Source: Acidobacteriota bacterium (GTDB lineage Bacteria; Acidobacteriota; Terriglobia; Acidiferrales; UBA7541). From it: a stretch of 51,012 nucleotides of DNA. Positions 1 to 7,962 of this stretch are shown piece after piece. Every line of letters begins with the position of its first letter. The first letter of the stretch is position 1. The stretch covers positions 1-51,012 of the forward strand of contig QHYK01000072.1 in NCBI GenBank assembly GCA_003224085.1. The letters are read 5' to 3'. The notes beneath the pieces were generated by a model. The model worked only from the letters and a program-made list of their open reading frames with translations, had not been told where the DNA came from and searched no databases. Both the position numbers and the translations under genes were made by a program.

Positions 1-27
1 TGATCTGACTCTGCGCACGCTTCCCCC

Positions 28-80
28 GCCACGCCTTTAGCGTGGGATGATGACGTGCGGCGCCACGCCTTCGGCGTGGG
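28..80. repeat. two short hairpin repeats (CCACGCC / GGCGTGG)
   Basis: Two near-identical hairpins follow each other. The first has arms CCACGC at 29-34 and GCGTGG at 40-45. The second has arms CCACGCC at 63-69 and GGCGTGG at 73-79 with a 3-nt loop. Both are followed by GGATGAT. The first bases of the window (TGATCTG) match the tail of the second unit (TGATCTG at 83-89), so the window probably opens inside a third copy. This looks like a dispersed REP-like element in tandem; no gene product is expected. Confidence 0.6.
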
Positions 81-89
81 ATGATCTGC

Positions 90-509
90 TGTTCTTTCCT
101 ACGTGTCCTCGTTGTTCTAGATCCCGTTCCTAGCCTTGGTCACTTCAGACAGGCAGGAGTGGATCATTCCTGGTCAGTGCCCAAGAAGGAGTTATGTGCG
201 GCTAAATAGGTGCTCTAGAGTTCAACTGAAATCCTTACTGGAGCCGTCGGACAATCGCAGATATTCCCCACGCCAGCAGATCGAAGAACATCTTACGAAG
301 GAAAATCAGAGAGGAGCCGACGCGGCACAAATCGCCGCGCACAAGACTCGACAACCTAAACTCGAACTTTCACAGGAGGAGCCAGCGCGTGCCGTGGCAG
401 CAGCCAGAACGAGAGAGCACCGCGCAGGACCGCACAATCAGGAGGGCTATGCGACAATTTGGAGGTGGGGGGCTTTTTGGGCCGTCAGAGGGGTTCGCAG
501 GACATGTTT
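90..509. other. stretch upstream of the Fic gene, no gene recognised
   Basis: The Fic reading frame stays open leftward to about position 136 without a stop, but its translation here is low in hydrophobic residues and resembles no protein I know. The other frames are not convincing either. I treat the stretch as an uncharacterised upstream region. An N-terminal extension of the Fic protein cannot be fully excluded. Confidence 0.4.
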
Positions 510-644
510 TTCGACTAGTCTACTAGATTGGTTGGTGTTTTCGATGGCCGATAGTTGCTTTTCGACGCTTTGCCGTGATATATTATTTTCGGCGAATTGT
601 AGAAGAAATTTGTCATTTTCGACAAGGGATAGGTGTATTTCGAC
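508..644. repeat. array of six TTTTCGAC-like boxes
   Basis: Six direct copies of a box close to TTTTCGAC have their TCGAC (or TCGA/TCGGC) cores starting at 511, 541, 562, 589, 619 and 640. The distances are 30, 21, 27, 30 and 21 bp. The last core ends one base before the likely Fic start codon at 646, and the middle copies sit in and just after a candidate promoter. The stretch is more AT-rich than its surroundings. The arrangement suggests a multi-site operator for an autoregulated gene. Every spacing is a multiple of three, so repeated codons on either strand are an alternative reading. Confidence 0.6.
555..584 (+). promoter_or_regulatory. candidate sigma70-type promoter of the Fic gene
   Basis: A -35-like TTGCTT at 555-560 and a -10-like TATATT at 579-584 are separated by 18 bp. 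One TTTTCGAC box falls in the spacer and another directly after the -10, so a protein bound to the boxes would block polymerase. The predicted transcript starts near 590, leaving a leader of about 55 nt. The -35 matches the consensus only partly. Confidence 0.35.
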
Positions 645-645
645 G

Positions 646-2499
646 ATGCGTATTGAGAACAAGGGCGTAAATATCTTTCAGGGTGTAATGGTTCCAGAGC
701 AAAGCCGACTCGCGGGCTGGGCGGCGCTGACTCAGGCCCTCGGGGTCAAGGGACCGGTGCGCAAACCGGCGTGCGTATCGGACAAGCACGTCAGTGGGAG
801 CATCCGCAAGGAGGGGGCCTGGCGGGTTTTCGACAGAAGGTATTGGCCGGGGGAAAGCTTCGGAGATCACCTGAGCTTTGCCCTTCGCAACGAGAATCTC
901 GACCTGCTTCTGCTGAAGCGGATTTTCGATGCGGTGGACTCGAAGGTTTTGGAGGCGTTTGTTAAGGCGACACCGACCGGAATCCCCGCGCGCCGCTCCT
1001 GGTTTCTGTATGAGCTGATGACAGGACGCAAACTGGATGTGCCGGACGATCCAGGGGTTCCGGCTGTGGATGTCCTTGATCCAGATGCGTACTTCACGGG
1101 AAAGCCGCGTCTTTCGCGACGCCACCGCGTGCGCGACAACCTTCTCGGCAGCGGTAGATTTTGTCCGATCATACGACGGACGGAATTGTTGACAGAGCTT
1201 ACGCAAAGCGGACTTGCGGGGAAGGCCGCCGAAACGCTGGGGCGCACCGGCGCGCATCTGGTTTCCCGTGCGGCAAGTTTCCTGCTTCTGGTCGATACCC
1301 TTGCGAGTTTTGAAATCGAGGGCGAACGGCCTCCGCGCAATCGGCTGGAGCGGTGGGGCCGGGCCGTTCTGCAGGCGGGCAAAAACAAGCTTACCCTTGA
1401 TGAGATCATTCGCCTTCAAGGCGTTCTGATAGAAGACCCACGGTTTGTGCATGTCGGCCTGCGGCCCGATGGCGTGTTTCTGGGCGAGCGTGATCACAAC
1501 GGCGAGCCGTTGCCGGAGTTCATCGGTGCGAGGCCGTCAGACCTGCCGGATCTAATGGCGGGTATGCTGGAGGCGAACGACCGAATGAGTGCAGACGATG
1601 TAGACCCAGTTCTGCAAGCAGCGGCCACGGCTTTTGGATTTGTGTATGTCCACCCTTTTCAGGACGGAAACGGGAGACTGCATCGCTGCTTGGTTCATCG
1701 CGTCCTTGCGGAGCGGAAATTCACGCCGCCGGGCATGGTGTTTCCTGTGTCCTCGGTCATGTTTGACCGGATCGACGAATACCGAAAGACACTTCAGGCT
1801 CATTCGGGACCGTTAATGAGTTTCATCGAGTGGCGACCGACACCTCAGCGGAATGTGGAGGTGCGGAACGATACTGCCGATCTGTATCGGTATTTTGACG
1901 CCACGGAGGCAGCACAATTTCTCTATGCTTGCGTAAAGCGGACAGTTGAGCAGGATTTGCCGCGCGAAATTGACTATCTTCGCCGGCATGACCAGGCGCT
2001 GCGGCGCATCATGAATACGGTCGAAATGCCGGACAGGCTGGCTGAAAATCTTGTGATGTTCATACGGCAGAACAAAGGGAAATTGTCCAAGAGGTGGCGG
2101 ACGAGCGAATTCAAAAAACTGACGGACGCCGAGGTCGCGTCTCTTGAAGCAATTGTGGGCGAGGCATTCGAGGGATTTGGTGATGCCGTCAGGGTGGAGG
2201 GTGACATTCACGCCGGTGAAGAAATCGCCGCCGGGCGTGCACTGGAATTTCCGGAGCCAGCGGAGAGATATGTTTTTGACCGCGAGGTCGTTGTTTTCTG
2301 GGGACAGGACGGAACAGGGCGAGTGCGCTGCGAAATCAGCGAAGAAGCCCTGGACGATCATTTTGGCGGCAGTGGCAAAGACAAGGTGGCGGTATTTAGA
2401 GCCAACCGGCTGGCCATCGAAGAGATCGCGCGCCGGAAATATCTCGCTGGCCGCAGAGAAGCGGATGGCTCAGTTCTCATCCGCAGCGAAGACCTGTGA
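646..2499 (+). CDS. Fic family protein (protein adenylyltransferase) with C-terminal extension
   Basis: Fic enzymes transfer AMP from ATP to hydroxyl side chains of target proteins. The exact Fic motif HPFQDGNGRLHR begins at residue 336 of the 617-residue product and carries the catalytic His. An inhibitory-helix motif SFEIEG at residues 221-226 fits the (S/T)xxxE(G/N) rule, so this is a self-inhibited type with the inhibitory motif N-terminal to the Fic core. The last 70 or so residues look like a small separate domain, faintly similar to DUF1488. I chose the ATG at 646, which has a purine-rich AAGGGATAGG stretch 13 nt upstream; an ATG at 688 is a good alternative. The frame stays open far upstream, to about 136. 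A caspase-like gene begins 25 bp downstream and was probably cotranscribed. The target protein is unknown. Confidence 0.88.
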   Translation: MRIENKGVNIFQGVMVPEQSRLAGWAALTQALGVKGPVRKPACVSDKHVSGSIRKEGAWRVFDRRYWPGESFGDHLSFALRNENLDLLLLKRIFDAVDSKVLEAFVKATPTGIPARRSWFLYELMTGRKLDVPDDPGVPAVDVLDPDAYFTGKPRLSRRHRVRDNLLGSGRFCPIIRRTELLTELTQSGLAGKAAETLGRTGAHLVSRAASFLLLVDTLASFEIEGERPPRNRLERWGRAVLQAGKNKLTLDEIIRLQGVLIEDPRFVHVGLRPDGVFLGERDHNGEPLPEFIGARPSDLPDLMAGMLEANDRMSADDVDPVLQAAATAFGFVYVHPFQDGNGRLHRCLVHRVLAERKFTPPGMVFPVSSVMFDRIDEYRKTLQAHSGPLMSFIEWRPTPQRNVEVRNDTADLYRYFDATEAAQFLYACVKRTVEQDLPREIDYLRRHDQALRRIMNTVEMPDRLAENLVMFIRQNKGKLSKRWRTSEFKKLTDAEVASLEAIVGEAFEGFGDAVRVEGDIHAGEEIAAGRALEFPEPAERYVFDREVVVFWGQDGTGRVRCEISEEALDDHFGGSGKDKVAVFRANRLAIEEIARRKYLAGRREADGSVLIRSEDL

Positions 2500-2524
2500 A
2501 TAAGCGGGACGTGTAGAGACCTGC

Positions 2525-3034
2525 ATGGCGTTCAAAGGGCTTTTCATCGGGATCGACCGATACGATTCGCCGGAAATCAACTGGCTCAGCTGCGCAACCC
2601 ATGACGCCAAAGCGCTGCATGCGCTTTTCACGGACACACTTGGCGGTGAGACGATGTTACTTACCGACGAGCAAGCGAGCGTCGCCGCAATCCGGGAAAC
2701 GCTTTGAGCAACTCGCCACCTGCGACCCTGACGATGTCGTGGTCATCGCCTTTTCGGGACACGGCACCGAGACGCATGAACTTGTCGGGCATGATACCGA
2801 CCCTTACGACCTCGCAAGAACAACGATTCCACTGACGATGTTAGGCGAATGGTGTTCGCGCATCCCGTCACGGCGACTTTTGATCGTGCTGGACTGCTGC
2901 TTTTCCGGCGGCATGGGAGCCAAGGCTCTGCAGGTTGAAGCTGTGCCGCGCGACATTCAGTCGGTGGAGGGGAAGCTGAACCAGATCAGTGGTGAAGGTC
3001 GTGTCGTTCTGACCGCGTCTGGTCCGACGCAAAA
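2525..3034 (+). pseudogene. caspase family (peptidase C14) gene, frameshifted and truncated
   Basis: The start is a typical caspase/metacaspase N-terminus (GLFIGIDRYDS, then a DAKAL helix). The frame stops at the TGA at 2705-2707. The next frame continues the same protein, with the catalytic His in FSGHGT (codon 2760-2762) and the catalytic Cys in DCCFSGG (second Cys, 2898-2900). One extra T in the run at 2703-2705 explains the break. Similarity ends after LTASGPTQ near 3030, where a poly-A tract and a leftward terminator begin, so the C-terminal part is gone. The gene sits 25 bp behind the Fic gene on the same strand. Intact homologues are proteases that cleave after Arg/Lys or Asp and can act in cell-death responses. 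This copy is probably dead, unless the extra T is an assembly error. Confidence 0.75.
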
Positions 3035-3060
3035 AAAAAGCTTGGGAGAGCCCCAAGCTT
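3031..3060 (-). terminator. rho-independent terminator, leftward
   Basis: On the minus strand a 9-bp stem (AAGCTTGGG with CCCAAGCTT, arms at 3052-3060 and 3038-3046 in plus coordinates) with a 5-nt loop runs directly into nine Ts (A run at 3031-3039 on the plus strand). This is a textbook intrinsic terminator for leftward transcription. It lies inside what should be the body of the rightward caspase gene and about 120 bp beyond a leftward reading-frame fragment, so the two pieces were probably joined by a rearrangement. Confidence 0.65.
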
Positions 3061-3179
3061 GGGCATGGCTTTTTGAGCCTTCATCTGCAAACCTTCGATC
3101 AAAACGCAATTCTTTCGCGACACGGACTCCCTGCACTTCGATGCACTCGTCGACTGAGCGAGGCAGACACTGCTAGTCG

Positions 3180-3290
3180 TTAGACTTCGATATGCTTGCC
3201 AACAACGAAACCAGTGTGATCGACGAGATCTGCGATTAGCGTGGCATAAGGATGCTGGTTGACATACGGACGGAATTCTCGGTAATCACA
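3180..3290 (-). pseudogene. C-terminal fragment of an unknown leftward gene
   Basis: Read leftward, one frame gives a coherent peptide of about 36 residues (YREFRPYVNQHPYA, later VDHTGFVVGKHIEV) ending in TAA at 3180-3182. Upstream the frame runs into the large palindrome at 3293-3321 and loses sense. I do not recognise the family. A strong leftward terminator follows at 3060-3031, as expected behind a gene end. It may be a relic of a mobile-element or toxin-antitoxin gene, but that is a guess. Confidence 0.3.
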
Positions 3291-3292
3291 GC

Positions 3293-3321
3293 ATCGTGAT
3301 CCCCGTTCCGGGGATCACGAT
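3293..3321. repeat. perfect 12-bp inverted repeat
   Basis: Arms ATCGTGATCCCC (3293-3304) and GGGGATCACGAT (3310-3321) are perfect reverse complements around the 5-nt loop GTTCC. No T run follows on either strand, so it is not a standard terminator. It lies at the edge of the leftward gene fragment, in a segment with no intact gene. It could be an operator, a recombination site or a mobile-element end. Confidence 0.6.
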
Positions 3322-3537
3322 CAACTGATCATGATCGCTCGAAATCCAGTACAGACGTGACCGGCACATTCATCTCAGGCACGAGAAGGCGGTCAGGATT
3401 ACAGGTTCGGTTAACAGCCTTGAAGTGGAAACCCCTGAAGAAGTCCACCGACGAGTATCGCAATACTACCGAACGTCCATGTTTTGTCGCTGTGAGGAAC
3501 TATCGTCAGCCGAGTTAGCCGGGGGTCCCTCGCACTA

Positions 3538-3569
3538 CCGCCGCAAAAGGCTAGCGCCGTTTGCGGCGG
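3538..3569. repeat. 10-bp inverted repeat next to a promoter
   Basis: Arms CCGCCGCAAA (3538-3547) and TTTGCGGCGG (3560-3569) pair perfectly across a 12-nt loop. The right arm ends directly before a TTGACA hexamer. It could be the terminator of a lost upstream gene or an operator for the following promoter. Confidence 0.45.
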
Positions 3570-3598
3570 TTGACACGACTGGGCAGGAGGGCTAGGCT
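3570..3598 (+). promoter_or_regulatory. candidate promoter for the TonB receptor gene
   Basis: A perfect -35 TTGACA (3570-3575) is followed after 17 bp by TAGGCT (3593-3598), which keeps the three most conserved -10 positions. A transcript starting near 3605 would carry a leader of about 245 nt before the receptor start at 3851. Confidence 0.35.
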
Positions 3599-3850
3599 TT
3601 CGGGCCAAGGGGAAGCTAAAAACGGAAATTCCCGCTAATCTGACGTAGAACTTCGGCATTAAGTGGGGGTGGCCCGACCTAAAGTCCAGCAGGCCGTGTT
3701 TGCCCTGAGGCTCTGCGAGGTGGTTCTGACCTGTGGTAGGAGATGCGAGAAAGCTGACGCAAAGCTGAATTCGCGGTGTGGTGGCTGCGGAGGAGCAATC
3801 TTCATCTCTCGAATCGGCTCGATCGTATTCAAAAAAAAGCGAGGTGGGGT

Positions 3851-6800
3851 ATGAGGCAATCAAGATTTTCTCTACTGATCGCCGGGGTGTTTTTTCTTTT
3901 TGCGGTGACAAGCTGCGCGATAAGCAATAACGCTCAGACGGTCACTACGGGCAGGGTAGTGGGAACGGTGAACGATCCGGGAGGCGCGGTCGTTCCCGGG
4001 GCGAGCGTTCTGCTGCAGAACGCCGCCATCAACAGCCAGGCCACGCAGCAGACCAACGCGGTGGGGCAATACACTTTCCCGAACGTGGCTCCGGGGAACT
4101 ATCGCATCACGGTAAAAAAAGAAGGATTCCGGACCGTACAGCAGTCGCTCACGGTGGAAGTGTCCAAGAGCTACACGGTAGACGTCAAGCTGGAGATCGG
4201 GCAAGTCAGCGAGACGGTCACGGTGACCACGGAAGCGCGCGCGGGACTGCAGACGACGGACGCGGTGATGGGCGAAGTGGTGGGAGGCACGGCAATGGTG
4301 CACCTGCCAACCCTGCAGCGGGATTCTCGCGAGTTGCTGACGCTGCAACCGGCATCGACACCCTATGAAACGTCGAATGGCGGCGGTTTCGGAGATGCGG
4401 GCGGGACTGTGGCTGGCGCACGCAGCGATCAGAACGCTTTCAACCTCGACGGCATCGACATCACCGACAACGTGATCGCGGGCGGAGGAAACCAAGTGCC
4501 GATCGTGCCGATCGGCGTGGACGCCGTTGAAGAGTTCCGCGTCGGCGTAACCAACAATAATGCAAGCTTCGGGCGCGCGTCGGGCGGCCAGATCAATGTG
4601 ATCAGCAAAGGCGGGACTAACAGTTTTCATGGGAACGCCTATTGGTATCACCAGAATTCGGCCTTGAACGCCAACGCCTGGGACAATAACTCGCACAGTA
4701 TCGCCAGGCAGCCACAGCACGACAACCGGGCGGGAGCGAGCTTTGGTGGGCCGCTCAAAAAAGATAAGACCTTTTTCTTCGGGAACTACGAGATTCGCCG
4801 GTTCCCGCAAGCGGTGCAGATCACTCGCATCATGCCGAGTGACACACTGCGGCAGGGAATCATCACCGTTGGTGGTCTGCAATACAACCTTGCGACGGCC
4901 GCGGCGTGCGGGGCAGGCGGAAACTTGCCCTGCGATCCCCGGGGAATTGGGATCAGCCCGATCATCAAGCAATTGTGGGGGAGGATGCCAAAGGGGAATG
5001 ACCCGACCGTCACGGGCGCGGACGGAGTAAATACGATTGGATTGCGCACCAGTATCCCCGCCCTGCTGAAGGACGACAGCGTGGCCTTCCGCCTGGACCA
5101 TAATTTCACTGATAAAATAAAGTTTTTCGGGCACTACCTGTATCACCGGGACCTGACTCCGAATGCGAACGGCGCGGCAGCAGGTCAGATTGACCTGCGA
5201 AGCGGTGCAGCGGTAAATACGAGCGACTCAAACCTGCGGGGAGACGGATTCACCTCGGGTCTCGAATGGCAGGTCAGCAACAACCTGGTGAACAGCTTCC
5301 GTGCCGGATGGATTCGCAGCCGGCAGGATTTCGTGGTGATCCGTCCGCGCGATTCCGCCGCGCAGTTGAATTTACCTGGGACGGACTCTGCGCTAGGTCC
5401 TGTTGCCTTGGCACCTGGTCTCGGGGCGACGGGGTTCATCGACACGATCATCGACGTGGACACGCAACGCGCGCGTCATCAAGCCATCTACGATAGTAAC
5501 AAACAGTACGCCGACAACTTAAGCTGGATCAAAGGCAAGCACACGATTGTGACCGGCGGGGACATTCGCTGGCTGCCAACCATCCATGACCGGGATGACA
5601 AAGTAATAGGCTCGGTGAACTCGCTGGTGGCCACGCTGGATGCGGACGTCAGCGGAACCTTGAGTATCCCCGACGCCAACAGGCCCCCAGGCCTTTCTTC
5701 CTCAGACGCGCAAAAGTGGGACCGTTTCTACGCGGCATCTCTTGGTTTGGTCAATACAGTCGGCATTCTTGCTGTGCGTGACGGGAATTTGCAGCCACTA
5801 CCGCTGGGCACGTCACTTGTAGCGAGAACCACGCTGCGCTCCTACAACTTCTTCGGCCAGGACACCTGGCGGATCAAACCTTCCCTTACATTGACCTATG
5901 GCCTGGCCTACGGATGGCAGACGACGCCGCAGGAACTGCACCGGCAGCAGACACTGATCGCCAACCACGATAACGGCGATCAGATCCTCAACGCGTTCGA
6001 TTACCTGAATGCCAAGGAGCAGGCTGCATTGAACGGAAACATCTTCAATCCGACGCTCTCGTACGTTCCCCTCAGCAAGAGTGGACGCAGCGATGTATTC
6101 TCCGTGGATTACGGCGATTGGGCGCCGCGGGTGTCCGCGGCATGGAATCCCAGCATGAGGAACGGATTCCTTGGCCGAGTTTTTCGCGACCGCAAGACAG
6201 TCATCCGCGGTGGCTACGGAATCGCCTACGACCGCGTGAATACAGTGCAAAGCGTAATCATCCCGATGCTGGGTGTGGGCTTTGCCCAGACGATCAACGT
6301 GAATGCGCCGGCTTGCAATGCTTCCGGGGCTCCAGGGACTAATTGCAACGTGAATGCAACCCCGGGCGGCTCAAGTTTCCGCGTCGGCGTGGACGGTCAG
6401 ATTCCTACCCCACCCCAACTGGCCGCTGTGCCATCACCCGTTGTGCCCAGTTCGCCTTTGGGTGAGATCTTGAGTTTTCAGAACGATCCGCAATTTCAGG
6501 TTGGGCGGAGCCATATGATCGACTTCACCGTCCAGAGAAGCCTGCCCGGCCAGATGATCTTCGAAGCCGGGTACATCGGCCGGTTTGCACGCCATCTACC
6601 GAACAGCGTCAATTTCAATTCCGTGCCGTACATGTTCAAGGACAAGGCTTCAGGACAATCCTTCGCGCAGGCGTTCGACGCTGTGGCCGGGGCCCTGAGA
6701 AACGGGCAGACGCCGGCGAATCAGCCCTGGTTCGAGAATCAACTGCCAGGCTCTGGCGCAGGCTGCGGCCCCGGTGGGACGAATATTTCTGCGACCGCGT

Positions 6801-7801
6801 GTCTGGCGGCAGGGAATGGCCCGGCGTTCCTGAATGACAACCTGTCGAATCTTTTCTTGAGCATTGACTTTATTCGCCAATTCGGGCTGGGCTTGCAACC
6901 CTATACCAATACACAGGTGCTCGACCTCTTTACGCGGACAAGCCGGGATACTTCGAACTACAACGCCTTAGTTGTAACGCTGCGGAACAACAGCTGGCAC
7001 GGATTGTTCTATGACTTCAACTATACCTTCTCGAAATCGCTGGACACCGCGGGAGCGGTGCAAAACGATGCCCGTTATTACTCGTCGAGCTATAACACGC
7101 ACCTTGACTATGGACCGTCGTTTTTCGACCGGCCGCACGTCTTCAACGCCGTCTTCGATTACGAACTGCCTTTCGGGAAGGGACGCTTCCACAACAACCA
7201 TGCGTTCATTAACAAGATCACCGGTGGATGGTACGCCGCGGGAATTTTCCGGAGGAGCAGTGGAGTGCCGGAATTGGTGACCATAAGCGGCCAGCCGTTT
7301 GGCGGAGGCATCATCTTCGCCACGCCTTCCGGTGCGTTTCCCATAGTGCCGGTGGGTGAGTTGGACGGGGGCAGCATCCATGGGGGAGTGAACGGGAGCA
7401 CCGTCAATACGCCCTTGGGTGCCCAGGATGTCGGTACATCTGGAAACCCCAAGAATGGAGGCACCGGACTGAACTATTTTGCTAATCCTGGCGCCACGTT
7501 CCTGAAGTTCCGTCCGGCGCTCATCGCTTCAGATACCAACGATGGAAGAGACAGCCCGCTGCGCGGCCTGCCTTTCTGGAACCTGGACACACGGTTGGGA
7601 AAGACCACGAATATTTCCGAGCGCGTGAAGATCGAATTCTCCGCCGATTTTTTTAATCTCTTCAATCACGCAAATTTCCTGGATCCTTCATTCGATTTGA
7701 CGAATCCAGCGGTCTTCGGCGTGATCAATACGCAGCTTATTCCAGCCGACCGGATTTCCGGCGCGCGCTGGATTCAACTTGGCTTCCGGATCGATTTTTA
7801 G
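3851..7801 (+). CDS. TonB-dependent receptor, Oar-like, with carboxypeptidase-regulatory domain
   Basis: An outer-membrane beta-barrel transporter of 1316 residues, far longer than a classical siderophore receptor and typical of the acidobacterial Oar-like group. After a hydrophobic signal comes a carboxypeptidase-regulatory-like beta-sandwich (GRVVGTVNDPGGAVVPGA to about residue 115), a plug domain (DGIDITDNV near residue 205, SFGRASGGQINVISKGGTN), then the barrel, ending in the aromatic RIDF expected of outer-membrane proteins. The ATG at 3851 has GAGGTGG just upstream; frame-compatible starts further left lack this. The signal peptide ends in VTSC, which fits a lipobox and is unusual for a receptor. 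Such proteins usually import oligosaccharides or other large ligands; the ligand is unknown. No TonB/ExbB genes are nearby. Confidence 0.92.
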   Translation: MRQSRFSLLIAGVFFLFAVTSCAISNNAQTVTTGRVVGTVNDPGGAVVPGASVLLQNAAINSQATQQTNAVGQYTFPNVAPGNYRITVKKEGFRTVQQSLTVEVSKSYTVDVKLEIGQVSETVTVTTEARAGLQTTDAVMGEVVGGTAMVHLPTLQRDSRELLTLQPASTPYETSNGGGFGDAGGTVAGARSDQNAFNLDGIDITDNVIAGGGNQVPIVPIGVDAVEEFRVGVTNNNASFGRASGGQINVISKGGTNSFHGNAYWYHQNSALNANAWDNNSHSIARQPQHDNRAGASFGGPLKKDKTFFFGNYEIRRFPQAVQITRIMPSDTLRQGIITVGGLQYNLATAAACGAGGNLPCDPRGIGISPIIKQLWGRMPKGNDPTVTGADGVNTIGLRTSIPALLKDDSVAFRLDHNFTDKIKFFGHYLYHRDLTPNANGAAAGQIDLRSGAAVNTSDSNLRGDGFTSGLEWQVSNNLVNSFRAGWIRSRQDFVVIRPRDSAAQLNLPGTDSALGPVALAPGLGATGFIDTIIDVDTQRARHQAIYDSNKQYADNLSWIKGKHTIVTGGDIRWLPTIHDRDDKVIGSVNSLVATLDADVSGTLSIPDANRPPGLSSSDAQKWDRFYAASLGLVNTVGILAVRDGNLQPLPLGTSLVARTTLRSYNFFGQDTWRIKPSLTLTYGLAYGWQTTPQELHRQQTLIANHDNGDQILNAFDYLNAKEQAALNGNIFNPTLSYVPLSKSGRSDVFSVDYGDWAPRVSAAWNPSMRNGFLGRVFRDRKTVIRGGYGIAYDRVNTVQSVIIPMLGVGFAQTINVNAPACNASGAPGTNCNVNATPGGSSFRVGVDGQIPTPPQLAAVPSPVVPSSPLGEILSFQNDPQFQVGRSHMIDFTVQRSLPGQMIFEAGYIGRFARHLPNSVNFNSVPYMFKDKASGQSFAQAFDAVAGALRNGQTPANQPWFENQLPGSGAGCGPGGTNISATACLAAGNGPAFLNDNLSNLFLSIDFIRQFGLGLQPYTNTQVLDLFTRTSRDTSNYNALVVTLRNNSWHGLFYDFNYTFSKSLDTAGAVQNDARYYSSSYNTHLDYGPSFFDRPHVFNAVFDYELPFGKGRFHNNHAFINKITGGWYAAGIFRRSSGVPELVTISGQPFGGGIIFATPSGAFPIVPVGELDGGSIHGGVNGSTVNTPLGAQDVGTSGNPKNGGTGLNYFANPGATFLKFRPALIASDTNDGRDSPLRGLPFWNLDTRLGKTTNISERVKIEFSADFFNLFNHANFLDPSFDLTNPAVFGVINTQLIPADRISGARWIQLGFRIDF

Positions 7802-7898
7802 CGATTCCAACTGCGTTTGAAAGGGGGGGAAGGCTTTTCATCTTTACACGCGCAAAGCTTCCTGATCGAAAAAAACTTCCAAACGCTCACGAGAATGC

Positions 7899-7921
7899 CG
7901 AACGAGCGGTGTGCTCGTTCG
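7899..7921. repeat. 9-bp inverted repeat behind the TonB receptor
   Basis: Arms CGAACGAGC (7899-7907) and GCTCGTTCG (7913-7921) pair perfectly around a 5-nt loop, about 100 bp after the receptor stop codon. No clear T tract follows at once, although TTTTTCG occurs about 20 nt later. It may act as a terminator for the receptor transcript or mark the edge of the IS remnant that follows. Confidence 0.35.
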
Positions 7922-7962
7922 CTACGCGAAGTTTAGTTTTTCGTAGAAGGACGCTCGCCCTC

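Larger units (their letters stand above)
3322..3850. other. intergenic region before the first TonB receptor
   Basis: About 530 bp without a credible gene. A long leftward open frame covers 3411-3911 but runs into the receptor gene and has a proline/serine-rich, non-protein-like translation. The region does hold a hairpin at 3538-3569 and a promoter-like pair at 3570-3598, listed separately. Confidence 0.5.

Noticed and set aside
508-644. CRISPR-like array
   Set aside because: The repeats are only about 8 nt, the spacing varies from 21 to 30 bp, and no cas genes are nearby.
447-662. 71-residue leftward frame through the TTTTCGAC array, with repeated VE(N/K) residues
   Set aside because: The repeat residues follow from the DNA boxes. 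There is no good start signal, and the frame covers a promoter region. Kept only as an alternative explanation for the box spacing.
3411-3911. 166-residue leftward open frame before the first TonB receptor
   Set aside because: Proline/serine-rich translation that overlaps the receptor start. No ribosome site.
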